64,000 bases of DNA from an uncultured Catenibacillus sp. GTDB taxonomy: Bacteria; Bacillota; Clostridia; Lachnospirales; Lachnospiraceae. The translations under genes and the position numbers were made by a program. The stretch spans positions 1 to 64,000 of the forward strand of contig CAKRHR010000008.1 in NCBI GenBank assembly GCA_934339005.1, written 5' to 3'. Under the pieces are notes generated by a model, which was given only the letters and a program-made list of their open reading frames with translations, ran no database searches and was not told where the DNA came from. This document shows positions 1-8,395 of this stretch, one piece after another (the first letter of the stretch is position 1; the number at the start of each line of letters is the position of its first letter).

Positions 1-251
1 ACCCTCTATCCTACTGAGGTACTGAGACACATCATATTCAGTTAGCAAAAAGTCTTTGTTCCAACAAGCGCTTAGAAAGTTTTTGTTTTATCCGTTAAAC
101 TAAGAGAACTTTTATGCTTTTTTGCATCACTTGGATGTGTTTTATTTTACTATTATTCTTTTTAAAAGTCAATGTTTATCCTGCCACAAACGTTTACCCT
201 GCGCAAAGCTATTTTTTTCACCTGCCAGGCAGTTATTTTATCTTCTTATGC

Positions 252-296
252 AAAAATGCCGGAACACATTTTTTAATTATGTGTTCCAGCATTTTT
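252..296 (-). terminator. Bidirectional intrinsic terminator after the transaldolase gene
   Basis: A long stem (252-269 with 279-296; one internal mismatch) is flanked by A5 on the left and T5 on the right, so it can end transcription in either direction. It lies 46 bases past the stop of the minus-strand transaldolase gene. Positions 1-251 hold nothing I can support as a gene. Confidence 0.8.
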
Positions 297-341
297 ATGT
301 AAAATCGCGTCAGTCATCTGACTTTTTTATTCATCTTATTT

Positions 342-995
342 TTATTCACCAAAAACAGCCTTGTAATCTGCCTGGAATTTTTCGATACCCTGGTCTGTCA
401 GTGGATGTTTTGTCATCTGTTCGATAACCTTGTAAGGGATTGTGGCAATGTCAGCACCTGCAAGTGCACAATCTGTAACATGGATTGGGTTACGGATAGA
501 TGCTGCGATGATTTCTGTTTCATATCCATAGATATCAAAGATTTCTGCAATCTGGCGAATCAATTCAATACCCGGCTGGCTGATGTCATCTAATCTGCCA
601 AGGAATGGTGAAACATATGTAGCGCCTGCATTTGCTGCAAGAATTGCCTGATTTGCGCTGAAAATCAGAGTTACATTTGTCTTGATACCTTCAGAAGAAA
701 GTACTTTTACAGCTTTAAGACCTTCTACAGTCATAGGAATCTTTACAACCATGTTTGGATGAATCGCTGCAATCTCACGGCCTTCTTTAATCATACCCTC
801 TGCATCTACAGTTGTTGCCTTTACTTCCCCACTGATAGGACCATCAACAATAGATGTGATTTCTTTAATGACTTCTGTAAAATCTCTGCCTTCTTTTGCA
901 ATCAGAGATGGGTTTGTTGTAACGCCACAAATCACGCCCATATCATTTGCTTTCTTAATATCCTCTACATTCGCTGTATCCACAAAAAACTTCAT
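342..995 (-). CDS. Fructose-6-phosphate aldolase / small transaldolase family protein
   Basis: A 217-residue class I aldolase of the short transaldolase (FSA/TalC) family, a cytosolic enzyme of sugar-phosphate metabolism using a Schiff-base lysine. The protein opens with MKFFVDTANVEDI and carries TNPSL near residue 27 and the catalytic lysine in VVKIP at residue 85, the position expected for FSA. Length matches the family (about 215-220). The start at 995 is preferred: an upstream in-frame ATG at 1010 has the Shine-Dalgarno GGAGG immediately after it, so it lies upstream of the ribosome-binding site. Whether it acts as transaldolase or fructose-6-phosphate aldolase cannot be told from sequence. 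It is divergent from a DeoR-family repressor with repeated AAACGCAA motifs between them, so repression by that protein is likely. Confidence 0.9.
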   Translation of the reverse strand: MKFFVDTANVEDIKKANDMGVICGVTTNPSLIAKEGRDFTEVIKEITSIVDGPISGEVKATTVDAEGMIKEGREIAAIHPNMVVKIPMTVEGLKAVKVLSSEGIKTNVTLIFSANQAILAANAGATYVSPFLGRLDDISQPGIELIRQIAEIFDIYGYETEIIAASIRNPIHVTDCALAGADIATIPYKVIEQMTKHPLTDQGIEKFQADYKAVFGE

Positions 996-1012
996 AATTA
1001 ATACCTCCATTT

Positions 1013-1112
1013 TTGCGTTTCCTGTTATTTATGTGTTTAATATAACACACTTCACAAGCAAACGCAAGTTTAAAATAAAAGAAAATAAAAGTTATTAAAA
1101 GCAAACGCAAGT
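1013..1112. promoter_or_regulatory. Operator-like repeats between transaldolase and deoR-type genes
   Basis: The 13-mer AGCAAACGCAAGT occurs exactly twice, at 1057-1069 and 1100-1112, 43 bases apart (about four helical turns). Its core AAACGCAA recurs in inverse orientation at 1013-1020, beside the transaldolase ribosome-binding site. Repeated direct sites between a DeoR-family gene and its divergent neighbour are the usual arrangement for DeoR operators. Binding itself is inferred. Confidence 0.55.
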
Positions 1113-1268
1113 CTTTTTTTATATTTTCATTTTTTTGACACTACCATCATAATTTAGGGGTAGCACAAATCCCGATTTCAGGTTATGATAGATATACATA
1201 TAACATCAGGAGAAAAATGCTTTTTGACCCCTGATATTTACAAGAAATAATAGGAGGCATAACATTTT

Positions 1269-2054
1269 ATGCTGCAATTAGAACGACAAAAACATATTTT
1301 AAAATATTTGGAAGAAAATAGAAAAGCAACCACAAATGAACTCAGTGAAATGCTTGGTGTATCCACCACCACTATCCGCAATGATTTAAATCAGATGGAC
1401 AAAGAAAATCTTCTGACCAAAACGCACGGTGGCGCTATATACCGTGACAATTCCACAGACCAAAAAGAGCTGACAGGACGTGCGTATTATTTTGCTGAAC
1501 GTGCACTGGAAAATCAAAAAGAGAAAGAAATGATTGCTGATGCTGCGGTCACATTTGTAAAGGATCATATGTGTATTTTTCTTGATGCCAGTTCCACAGC
1601 TTACACACTTGGCATGAAGCTGACGGGATTTACTGAACTTACAGTTATTACAAACGGCATTAACCTAGCTTTAGCACTCAAAGATGTTCCGGGCATCACT
1701 GTGATTCTTACAGGGGGTATCGTCACTTCTGCATCTTCCTCCATTGAGGGACTTCTGGGAGAAGATTTATTAAAGAAAATCCATACAGATATTGCATTTG
1801 TTTCTGCCAGAGGATTTTCCGTGGAAAATGGACTGACAGATTTCAGTATTTATGAGGCTGATTTAAAGCGTATGTGCATCAAAGCCTCTACCAAAACCAT
1901 CGCTTTAATTGACCATACCAAATTTGATACTTCATCAATTTCCAGTTATGCATCTGTTGATGACCTGCATCTTGTCATCACTGATAATGGACTTTCATTA
2001 TTAACAAAAGAAATCTATGAAAAAGCTGGTATTAATCTTATGATTGCAGGTTAA
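1269..2054 (+). CDS. DeoR-family transcriptional repressor
   Basis: A 261-residue regulator. Residues about 1-58 form the DeoR helix-turn-helix (RQKHILKYLEEN, then STTTIRNDLNQM and the THGGA hallmark). The rest is the sugar-phosphate-sensing DeoRC domain, with LDASSTAY and ILTGG segments typical of the phosphosugar isomerase-like fold. Such proteins repress sugar operons and release DNA on binding a sugar phosphate. A GGAGG lies about 11 bases before the ATG. It is divergent from the transaldolase and 27 bases upstream of the chloride channel gene on the same strand, so it probably controls the former and is cotranscribed with the latter. The inducer is unknown. Confidence 0.9.
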   Translation: MLQLERQKHILKYLEENRKATTNELSEMLGVSTTTIRNDLNQMDKENLLTKTHGGAIYRDNSTDQKELTGRAYYFAERALENQKEKEMIADAAVTFVKDHMCIFLDASSTAYTLGMKLTGFTELTVITNGINLALALKDVPGITVILTGGIVTSASSSIEGLLGEDLLKKIHTDIAFVSARGFSVENGLTDFSIYEADLKRMCIKASTKTIALIDHTKFDTSSISSYASVDDLHLVITDNGLSLLTKEIYEKAGINLMIAG

Positions 2055-2081
2055 TTACTGATACAAATCGAGGGACAAGCT

Positions 2082-3377
2082 ATGAAAAAAGAATGGTTAA
2101 ATAAACTTAAACATACGTTGAAAGTAGATTATGACGAATGTCGGCGACATCTGTTTATTCTCGGCAAATGGATTGTCATGGGGCTTATAACAGGGGTGAT
2201 TGTCGGTATTGTCTGTACCGCGTTTTCTTATGCATTAAAGTATGTCATTGATTTTCGAGGTACTCACCCGTGGATTTTATTTGGATTGCCGTTTGCAGGA
2301 CTTTTGATTATCTTTTTATACAGATTTTTGAAAGATACGAATGATACCGGAACGAATATGGTCATTGCTTCGATTCATTCATCCTCCGAAGTTTCCTACA
2401 AGATGGCACCGCTGATTTTCATATCCACAGTGCTTACACATCTGTGCGGCGGTTCTGCAGGACGAGAAGGTGCAGCGATTCAGCTTGGCGGAAGTATCAC
2501 GAATTTTTTATCAAATATTAAATGGCTCAAATTTACACCAAACGACCACCGTATCAATATTATGTGCGGTATGAGCGCTGGTTTTTCCGCACTATTTGGA
2601 ACACCACTGGCATCGGCATTTTTCTCACTGGAAGTTATCAGTGTAGGTATCATGCATTATTCCGCCCTTGTGCCTTGCGTGATTGCTTCATACATCGCCC
2701 ACTTTATTGCTTCCGCATGTAAAGTGGCACCTGAACATTTTACAGTGCTGTCGATACCTTCAATTTCACCTGTGAATATGCTGAAATTTTTAATTTTAGG
2801 TGCATTGCTTGGTGTAGTCAGTATTATTTTCTGCGCAGCCATGCACAATACAGGCAAGATGTATCAGAAGATTTTTAAGAATCCTTACATCCGTATCTTT
2901 GCGGCTGGATGTATCATTATTTTGCTTACACTGGTGCTTCGCACAAATATGTATCTTGGTTCCGGTATGGACATTATCGTACATATTTTTGAAACTGATT
3001 CCGGCACACCGTTTTATGTATTTATTTTAAAGATTGTATTTACAGCACTGACACTCGGCGCTGGATTTAAAGGCGGTGAAATCGTACCGTCCTTCTGTAT
3101 CGGGGCTGCTTTTGGCGCATGTCTTGCCAGTTTGTTTGGTATGCCTGTAACATTGATGGCCGCCTGCGGTATGGTGGGCGTGTTCTGCGGCGTAACCAAC
3201 TGTCCTGTGACTTCACTGCTGATTGCATTTGAACTTTTCGGATTTGATGGCATGCCGTACTATTTGATTACGATTGCGGTGAGCTATATGCTTTCCGGCT
3301 ACTTTGGATTGTATAATTCTCAGCGTATTATGTATTCCAAAACGCAGACACAATTTATCAATACAAATGCTCACTAA
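2082..3377 (+). CDS. ClC-family voltage-gated chloride channel / H+-Cl- antiporter
   Basis: A 431-residue polytopic membrane protein of the ClC family. Signature segments are present: GGSAGREGAAIQLGGS, matching the GxREGP filter region with the gating glutamate, and GGEIVPSFCIGAAFGA, matching GGxFxPxLxxG. About ten hydrophobic helices are visible. There is no C-terminal CBS pair, as in the short bacterial ClC proteins. The role is anion or fluoride/chloride exchange across the cytoplasmic membrane; the exact ion is not predictable here. It follows the DeoR gene closely and ends at a long-stem terminator. Confidence 0.9.
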   Translation: MKKEWLNKLKHTLKVDYDECRRHLFILGKWIVMGLITGVIVGIVCTAFSYALKYVIDFRGTHPWILFGLPFAGLLIIFLYRFLKDTNDTGTNMVIASIHSSSEVSYKMAPLIFISTVLTHLCGGSAGREGAAIQLGGSITNFLSNIKWLKFTPNDHRINIMCGMSAGFSALFGTPLASAFFSLEVISVGIMHYSALVPCVIASYIAHFIASACKVAPEHFTVLSIPSISPVNMLKFLILGALLGVVSIIFCAAMHNTGKMYQKIFKNPYIRIFAAGCIIILLTLVLRTNMYLGSGMDIIVHIFETDSGTPFYVFILKIVFTALTLGAGFKGGEIVPSFCIGAAFGACLASLFGMPVTLMAACGMVGVFCGVTNCPVTSLLIAFELFGFDGMPYYLITIAVSYMLSGYFGLYNSQRIMYSKTQTQFINTNAH

Positions 3378-3430
3378 ACAAATAAATAACTAACGTGTAT
3401 ATCAATTAAAACTTAAATAACTCACAACAC

Positions 3431-3530
3431 AAAAACTCCGATATCCAACTCATTTTCAAGCCCGCGCACACAATCAGCTTAGCATATGCGCGAACCTGTC
3501 TATCGTTTGAATATCGGAGTTTTTAGTTTT
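3431..3530 (+). terminator. Long-range hairpin terminator after the ClC gene
   Basis: A perfect 14-bp stem (3431-3444 with 3511-3524) is followed by TTTTTAGTTTT. The 66-base interior holds a second 6-bp stem, CGCGCA (3463-3468) with TGCGCG (3487-3492). A left-hand A5 makes it usable from both strands. The interior is unusually long for a simple terminator. Confidence 0.6.
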
Positions 3531-3543
3531 ATTAGGGGACATT

Positions 3544-3621
3544 ATATCTATCCAGAGGGTTTTATCCATTTTCAGGTTAATTTTACAGTTCAAAAATTTT
3601 TAACCTGCTCTGGATAGATAT
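3544..3621. repeat. Nested inverted repeat between ClC and lipoprotein genes
   Basis: An outer 14-bp perfect inverted repeat (3544-3557 with 3608-3621) stacks directly on an inner 8-bp one (CAGGTTAA 3573-3580 with TTAACCTG 3600-3607), leaving one 15-base bulge on the left side. No U-tract follows on either strand, so it is not a typical terminator. Function unknown; it sits just past the stop of the minus-strand lipoprotein gene. Confidence 0.5.
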
Positions 3622-3685
3622 TGAGGATTTATATAGATGGAAATGCTTTAAAGCATCGCACCTCAAATTAATTTATATTTTCGAT

Positions 3686-5302
3686 TTAGTTCTGTGTTGC
3701 AAGCCATTCATCAAGCTGTGTCTGGTATGCAGCTACTAAATCGTCAATACCTGCTTTTTTAAGCGCTTCTGTAAATTCATTGTACTGTTTTTCCCAGTTT
3801 GTGCTGGCAGAACCAGAAGCCAGGGAACCAATATACTGTTTTACAACGTTGTAACATGCTGTCACTGAGTTTTCCAGACCTGTGTTATCAATCTGGAAAC
3901 CGAAGTATTTTGAAGTACCACTTTCTGCCATTTCAGCCATCTGTTCTTCACGAGTCAGTGTAGATCCTTCCCAAACAGCAGTAATTGCCTGATTACCATA
4001 GAGGAAATCACCTGTATGATACTGTACAGACTCTGCTGTCACACCTTCCGGATATGTTGCATAACCTTCATCATTAAGTACCCAGTCACGACCTTCAATA
4101 CCCCATGTCAGTGTATTCATAGCTTCTTCTGATGTGTAAATAAAGTTCAGATATTTCATTGCTGCTTCCGGATTTTTTGCTGTTACAGGAATACCATAAC
4201 CAAATTTTGTGCATGAACTTGTCATAACTTCTTTATTACAAATCTTAATTCCTATACATTCATGACCTGTATTTGCAGTTACTCTAGGTACTGAAGTACC
4301 ATCACCTTCGATAACTTCAGCAACACCTACACCATTTTTAATTAATGTATCACCATAATCTTTTGAAGTAGCTGCATCCTTATATACCAGACCTTCATCA
4401 TACCAACGTGCAACACGTTCGCATTTTTCCTTAAAATCTTCTGTCAGATATTTACACTGTACTGTATCAGTATCTGGATCTGTTGATAAAAGCAGATTTC
4501 CGTCGCCAATAATATCTGTACATTTGTTATCTGCAAATGCATCAGGTCCGTTAAAATAACCATTAGGATATAACACGCCGCCTTCATTATCTGTATTGAT
4601 AAAGCCTGTATAGCCGGCTGCCACAACATCCTTCATAATATCTTCAATTTCAGACCAAGATGTTGCATTTTCAGCATCTTCAAGACGATTCACTTCTTCA
4701 AGGACATCTTTTCTGATTATCATAACCTGATAACCACCTTTGCCGCCATAGTTGCCAACACCGTAAATTTTTCCATTAAGCTGGCATCCATTAATTAAAT
4801 CACCCTGAACTTCTTTAATATTTTGTCCATATTCATCCAGTAAATCTGTAATATCCATTAACTGGTTTGCACTTAAAAATGCTGTATATGATGCACTAGG
4901 TACCGGCGTGAACATCATTAAATCAAGGTCATCACCGCCTTGAATCATCATAGGTACCGATGTACCATATGTACCTGCATCAAACCACTGAAGATTCACA
5001 TGTACATTGATTGCTGATTCTGTCAGTTCATTAATTTTTTCCTGAACAGCTTCTGAATTTGCTGTATCAATTGGTCCGAGTGCCATCAATGCAACATTGA
5101 TTTCTGCCATTTCTTCATCATCATTGTCATCATCATCAGATACATCACCGCTACCTTCCCCATTATCTGCGGCTACTGTGTCTTTGTTCTGGTCTGCTGT
5201 GTTAGTGTTAGTGTTTGCATTTTCCCCTTTACTGCATCCGGCTGCGGCTGTAACTACCATACCCATCGCCAACATTAACGCTGCAATTCTTTTCCCTCTC
5301 AT
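3686..5302 (-). CDS. ABC-type extracellular solute-binding lipoprotein (DUF3502-like C-terminus)
   Basis: A 538-residue exported lipoprotein. A signal peptide ends in a lipobox (TAAAGC) with the lipidated cysteine at residue 23. An acidic, Asn/Thr-rich tether spans about 24-65, followed by a family 1 type solute-binding fold. The C-terminal 120 residues (from YFGFQIDNTG) resemble DUF3502, which is found on oligosaccharide-binding proteins. The start has a good GGAAGGAG site 7 bases upstream. No permease or ATPase gene lies next to it, so it must share a transporter encoded elsewhere or act as an orphan receptor. A 12-bp palindrome, GGTCTAAAGACC, at 5403-5414 lies upstream. Substrate unknown, probably a carbohydrate. 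Confidence 0.85.
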   Translation of the reverse strand: MRGKRIAALMLAMGMVVTAAAGCSKGENANTNTNTADQNKDTVAADNGEGSGDVSDDDDNDDEEMAEINVALMALGPIDTANSEAVQEKINELTESAINVHVNLQWFDAGTYGTSVPMMIQGGDDLDLMMFTPVPSASYTAFLSANQLMDITDLLDEYGQNIKEVQGDLINGCQLNGKIYGVGNYGGKGGYQVMIIRKDVLEEVNRLEDAENATSWSEIEDIMKDVVAAGYTGFINTDNEGGVLYPNGYFNGPDAFADNKCTDIIGDGNLLLSTDPDTDTVQCKYLTEDFKEKCERVARWYDEGLVYKDAATSKDYGDTLIKNGVGVAEVIEGDGTSVPRVTANTGHECIGIKICNKEVMTSSCTKFGYGIPVTAKNPEAAMKYLNFIYTSEEAMNTLTWGIEGRDWVLNDEGYATYPEGVTAESVQYHTGDFLYGNQAITAVWEGSTLTREEQMAEMAESGTSKYFGFQIDNTGLENSVTACYNVVKQYIGSLASGSASTNWEKQYNEFTEALKKAGIDDLVAAYQTQLDEWLATQN

Positions 5303-5452
5303 TTTTATACTCCTTCCGTATATAAGTTTTTTATAAGTTTTTTATATACTGCTTGATTATAAAAATTCACACCTGATATATAATCTGACAGCACCTCGTT
5401 ATGGTCTAAAGACCTTAACTTCTTTAAAATTCAACTTTATATAAGTTGTCTT

Positions 5453-5737
5453 TTATTCACCCTTCTTGCCAAATTTCTGATCGCATGCGATTTTTACCAT
5501 TTCATCCCATGACTGAAAGCATGTGCTTTCTTTGACAAAATTGTCCATCAGAAGTTGGGCATAGACCATATGGTCTGATTTCCAGTTTGTGATGACTGCG
5601 CTGGAATACTGAAATGCTTCAAAGTTTTCAAAGTTTGTATTTGCCTGCATGAATTCATCTGAAAAAATAATATTTAACAGTTTGCGAAGCCGGTCGTCAA
5701 CTTCAACTTGAACGTAACCTTGCATACTTGGCTGCAT
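5453..5737 (-). CDS. Small uncharacterised protein coupled to the DUF362 gene
   Basis: A 94-residue soluble protein that I do not recognise. It is mixed acidic/basic, mostly predicted helical, with two cysteines (FVKESTCFQSW and MVKIACDQKF) and a lysine-rich tail. Its ATG lies two bases after the DUF362 stop codon, with GGAGG inside the end of that gene, so translation is coupled and the two products are probably made in equal amounts. This suggests a partner subunit or accessory protein of the DUF362 protein. It belongs to the sigma-54 transcript that starts near 7145. Confidence 0.75.
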   Translation of the reverse strand: MQPSMQGYVQVEVDDRLRKLLNIIFSDEFMQANTNFENFEAFQYSSAVITNWKSDHMVYAQLLMDNFVKESTCFQSWDEMVKIACDQKFGKKGE

Positions 5738-5739
5738 GA

Positions 5740-7029
5740 TTATTTTTCCTCCGGATGTTCTTTATAATATTCATCGGCTGCAGCAAATACATAATCATGC
5801 CAAACTTTGGAATCTCTAGCCATACATGGACGGATAATTTCTTCTTCCTGGTCACCCATACCGTTGATGACTTCTTTTCTCTGAACTGTCAGATAAAGTG
5901 CCGGTTCGTTTGGAGGACATCCAAGAATCCAGTAAGCATTTGGATGATCTTTCAGATATTTCTTTGTACAATTACCGTGCAGGACGATTCTCTCATCCGG
6001 AATATCCTCTGGAATCTTGTTTTTGCCACCGATAACGATAGTCATACCTTTATTTTTCTCATATTCATCAACAGCTTTAAGTTCTTCCATGTTGATTGCA
6101 AGAAGTGCCTGACAGCTTGAGCATGCGCCCTCGCATCTGACATCGTATTCAGGCCAGCGTGTGCTCATATCGCCGATGTATGGAATCCACATTTTCTTGT
6201 AAGATTCTTCGATAGTATTACCTACAACGTCAATCATATCCATATCATAGTTACCAAGACCAACTTCTGCGGCAACCTTGAAATAGTCAACACATGTTGT
6301 ATCGATACCTGTAACTTCACATGCTACACGGTCAATGGCAACAGGGTCTTTTGAACCAAGAATCATGTTTGTATCAATAGGCACTGGCATATGTGGTGAA
6401 TAACCTGAAGCTGCGTGCATTGCATCCATAATGTTGATATCTGCACGACATGCACTCCATACGTCCATCATAGCCATTGTCAGGTTGTGCTGATGCATCT
6501 GCATATGTACTTTATCCTGAACCACACCTTTAATATTCTTTAATGCACCTGAAAATACCATGCTGGCATGTGCTTTAAGAATAGGCAGGTTGACAAGATG
6601 ATCTGCTTCCAAAAGGAATTTAGGCAGTAATAAATGGTCGATATTGGATCTGAAACCACGAACTGCAACATTGACAAGTTCTTTGTCACGTTTAATGTCT
6701 TTGAGTTCAACATCTTCTTCTCTTGCAACTGCTGCAATACCACTGACTTCAAAACACTGTTCTGTATCACATCCAATCGCTGCTGCTTCAGCGATAATGA
6801 TTTTCTTTGGATGTGCTTTTTTGATTTCACGAATGACCGCTCTGACAACCTCAGGGTTTGTACATACTGAAGTTTCAGGTGGTTCTGCATGTCCTGCATT
6901 TGGTTTTAAAACAACTGTGGAATTTTTGCGGATAACGTTTTCAACGCCGCCCATTAAATCAAATACTTTTGTTACATTTGCCTGGATGTCTTCACCCTTG
7001 GCAATTGCTACTAAAGATTTTTTTGCCAT
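5740..7029 (-). CDS. DUF362 domain protein in the sigma-54 regulon
   Basis: A 429-residue cytosolic protein of the DUF362 family. The family core is seen in VVLKPNAGHAEPP, the LVNLPILKAHASMVFSGALKNIKG region and GSKDPVAIDRVACE. A cysteine pair motif, CEGACSSC, sits around residue 300, with single cysteines further on (LHGNCTKK, ILGCPPNEP, RPCMARD) that could bind a metal or cluster. The biochemical role of this family is not established. It has its own -24/-12 promoter at 7157-7172 and an upstream dyad inside the preceding dehydrogenase gene, so it is switched on together with the AbfD genes. GGGAGG precedes the ATG. Confidence 0.85.
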   Translation of the reverse strand: MAKKSLVAIAKGEDIQANVTKVFDLMGGVENVIRKNSTVVLKPNAGHAEPPETSVCTNPEVVRAVIREIKKAHPKKIIIAEAAAIGCDTEQCFEVSGIAAVAREEDVELKDIKRDKELVNVAVRGFRSNIDHLLLPKFLLEADHLVNLPILKAHASMVFSGALKNIKGVVQDKVHMQMHQHNLTMAMMDVWSACRADINIMDAMHAASGYSPHMPVPIDTNMILGSKDPVAIDRVACEVTGIDTTCVDYFKVAAEVGLGNYDMDMIDVVGNTIEESYKKMWIPYIGDMSTRWPEYDVRCEGACSSCQALLAINMEELKAVDEYEKNKGMTIVIGGKNKIPEDIPDERIVLHGNCTKKYLKDHPNAYWILGCPPNEPALYLTVQRKEVINGMGDQEEEIIRPCMARDSKVWHDYVFAAADEYYKEHPEEK

Positions 7030-7156
7030 GTTGGTTCCTCCCTTATTTTATGTTTCGTTTCATTTGTATTTTTCCTGATGCCGGGCATATTTTTATTTAT
7101 TTTACCTTCTCCGTAAAATAGCTTTTCCCTCTGTTTTGCCCTACACCTATTTATTT

Positions 7157-7172
7157 AGCAATTTCCGTGCCA
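7157..7172 (-). promoter_or_regulatory. Sigma-54 promoter of the DUF362 operon
   Basis: The minus strand reads TGGCAC-GGAAA-TTGCT, a perfect match to the -24/-12 consensus (TGGCAC-N5-TTGCW). It lies about 130 bases before the DUF362 ATG. rpoN and a sigma-54 activator gene are encoded 7-10 kb away. Confidence 0.88.
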
Positions 7173-7205
7173 GTTTTTTAAGTTTTTCGCTTTTTTGCAC
7201 CATTT

Positions 7206-8369
7206 TTATCTCGCCATTTCAAAAATTACACCAGCAGCCCCTGCATCCACCGGTTCAAAGGCTTCTCCTATGAAAGATTTATTTTCAAAAAGCAATTTTA
7301 CGAGTTTTTTGCAGTCCATATTTTGAATACCTGCTTCCCGTAGTGTTACTGCCAGACCGCAATCACTGATAAATTTCTGAAATCTGAACAATCCTTCTTC
7401 AGCAATCTTTTCATCACCCTGACCAATGTTTTTAACCTGCCAGACATCGGTTGCAAATGTTGCAAATTCGCAACAGTGCTTTGGCAGCATATATTTACAC
7501 CATGCAGGCATCAAAATCGCCAGTGCTTCGCCGTGCGACAAATGATATTCCTGTGTCAGCACATGTGACATCTGATGACAGGCATACACACCCTCTGTGC
7601 CAATCATATCACTGTGTGCCATTGTAGCCGCCCACATAAGCTGACTCCTGCCTTCGTAGTCCTTCGGATGTTTCAATACATATGGCAGCACTTCTATGAC
7701 AGTCTGCATGATTGCCGTACATAATTTATCCCGCAAAATGGATTTCTGTTCTTTATGAAAATAACGCTCAAAGGCATGTGCAAATATATCGATTGAACCG
7801 ATTGATGTCTGTATTGCAGGCACAGTAAAGGTCAATTCAGGATTTAACAGTGCAAATGAAGGGTACAGTAACGGATGTCTGAATGCAATTTTATGACCAT
7901 TGTCATCATTCATCAACACTGATACAGGATTAGCCTCACTTGCAGTTGCCGCAGCCGTCAAAATCACTCCGACCGGCACTGCATACTCCGGTACAGCTTT
8001 GCTTTCATAAATATCCCATATATCCTGCTTGGCACAAATGCCAATACTGACCGCCTTTGCCGTATCAACGACACTGCCGCCGCCAACAGCCAGCAACATC
8101 TGTATCTGGTTTTCTCTCGCTTTTTTTATTGCCGCTCTGACAAAATGAAGGGATGTATTTTCACAGACCCCACCGCATCTGATACATGTCACACCGTGAA
8201 TTTTAAGCTGATCTTCTATTTCGCCCAATAATCCATTATGTTCAATACGGGGACTGCCATAAAGTATCAACACACGGCTGCCATATTTTCCACACAACTC
8301 CCCCACATGAGCCTGCGCATTTTTTCCAAAATATATTTCTGTCGGTATATGAAACACAAAATCCTTCAT
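7206..8369 (-). CDS. Iron-containing alcohol dehydrogenase (possible 4-hydroxybutyrate dehydrogenase)
   Basis: A 387-residue group III alcohol dehydrogenase. The nucleotide-binding GGGSVVDTAK motif, and the metal ligands in SIDIFAHAFE (Asp, His) and GVYACHQMSHVL...HLSHGEAL (His, His), are present. ATG at 8369 is chosen because GGGGG lies 7 bases upstream; a GTG two codons earlier is the alternative. It is the third gene of the hbd-like, thiolase, dehydrogenase run, 26 bases after the thiolase stop. With AbfD in the same regulon, succinate semialdehyde/4-hydroxybutyrate interconversion is a reasonable guess, as these enzymes are also group III. Substrate specificity cannot be read from sequence. 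A sigma-54 enhancer-like dyad lies inside the coding region at 7458-7475. Confidence 0.85.
   Translation of the reverse strand: MKDFVFHIPTEIYFGKNAQAHVGELCGKYGSRVLILYGSPRIEHNGLLGEIEDQLKIHGVTCIRCGGVCENTSLHFVRAAIKKARENQIQMLLAVGGGSVVDTAKAVSIGICAKQDIWDIYESKAVPEYAVPVGVILTAAATASEANPVSVLMNDDNGHKIAFRHPLLYPSFALLNPELTFTVPAIQTSIGSIDIFAHAFERYFHKEQKSILRDKLCTAIMQTVIEVLPYVLKHPKDYEGRSQLMWAATMAHSDMIGTEGVYACHQMSHVLTQEYHLSHGEALAILMPAWCKYMLPKHCCEFATFATDVWQVKNIGQGDEKIAEEGLFRFQKFISDCGLAVTLREAGIQNMDCKKLVKLLFENKSFIGEAFEPVDAGAAGVIFEMAR
7458..7475. promoter_or_regulatory. Upstream activator dyad copy 1 (inside the dehydrogenase gene)
   Basis: TGTTGC-N6-GCAACA, an exact 18-bp dyad identical in its 12 fixed bases to those at 10598 and 11959. 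It sits about 286 bases upstream of the DUF362 sigma-54 promoter, a workable enhancer distance. Assignment as the activator's binding site is inferred. Confidence 0.65.
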
Positions 8370-8395
8370 CGCCACGCCCCCTGCATTTACGGAAG

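Noticed and set aside
114..427. Open frames at the left edge
   Set aside because: They cross a clear terminator and overlap the transaldolase gene; no start signal.
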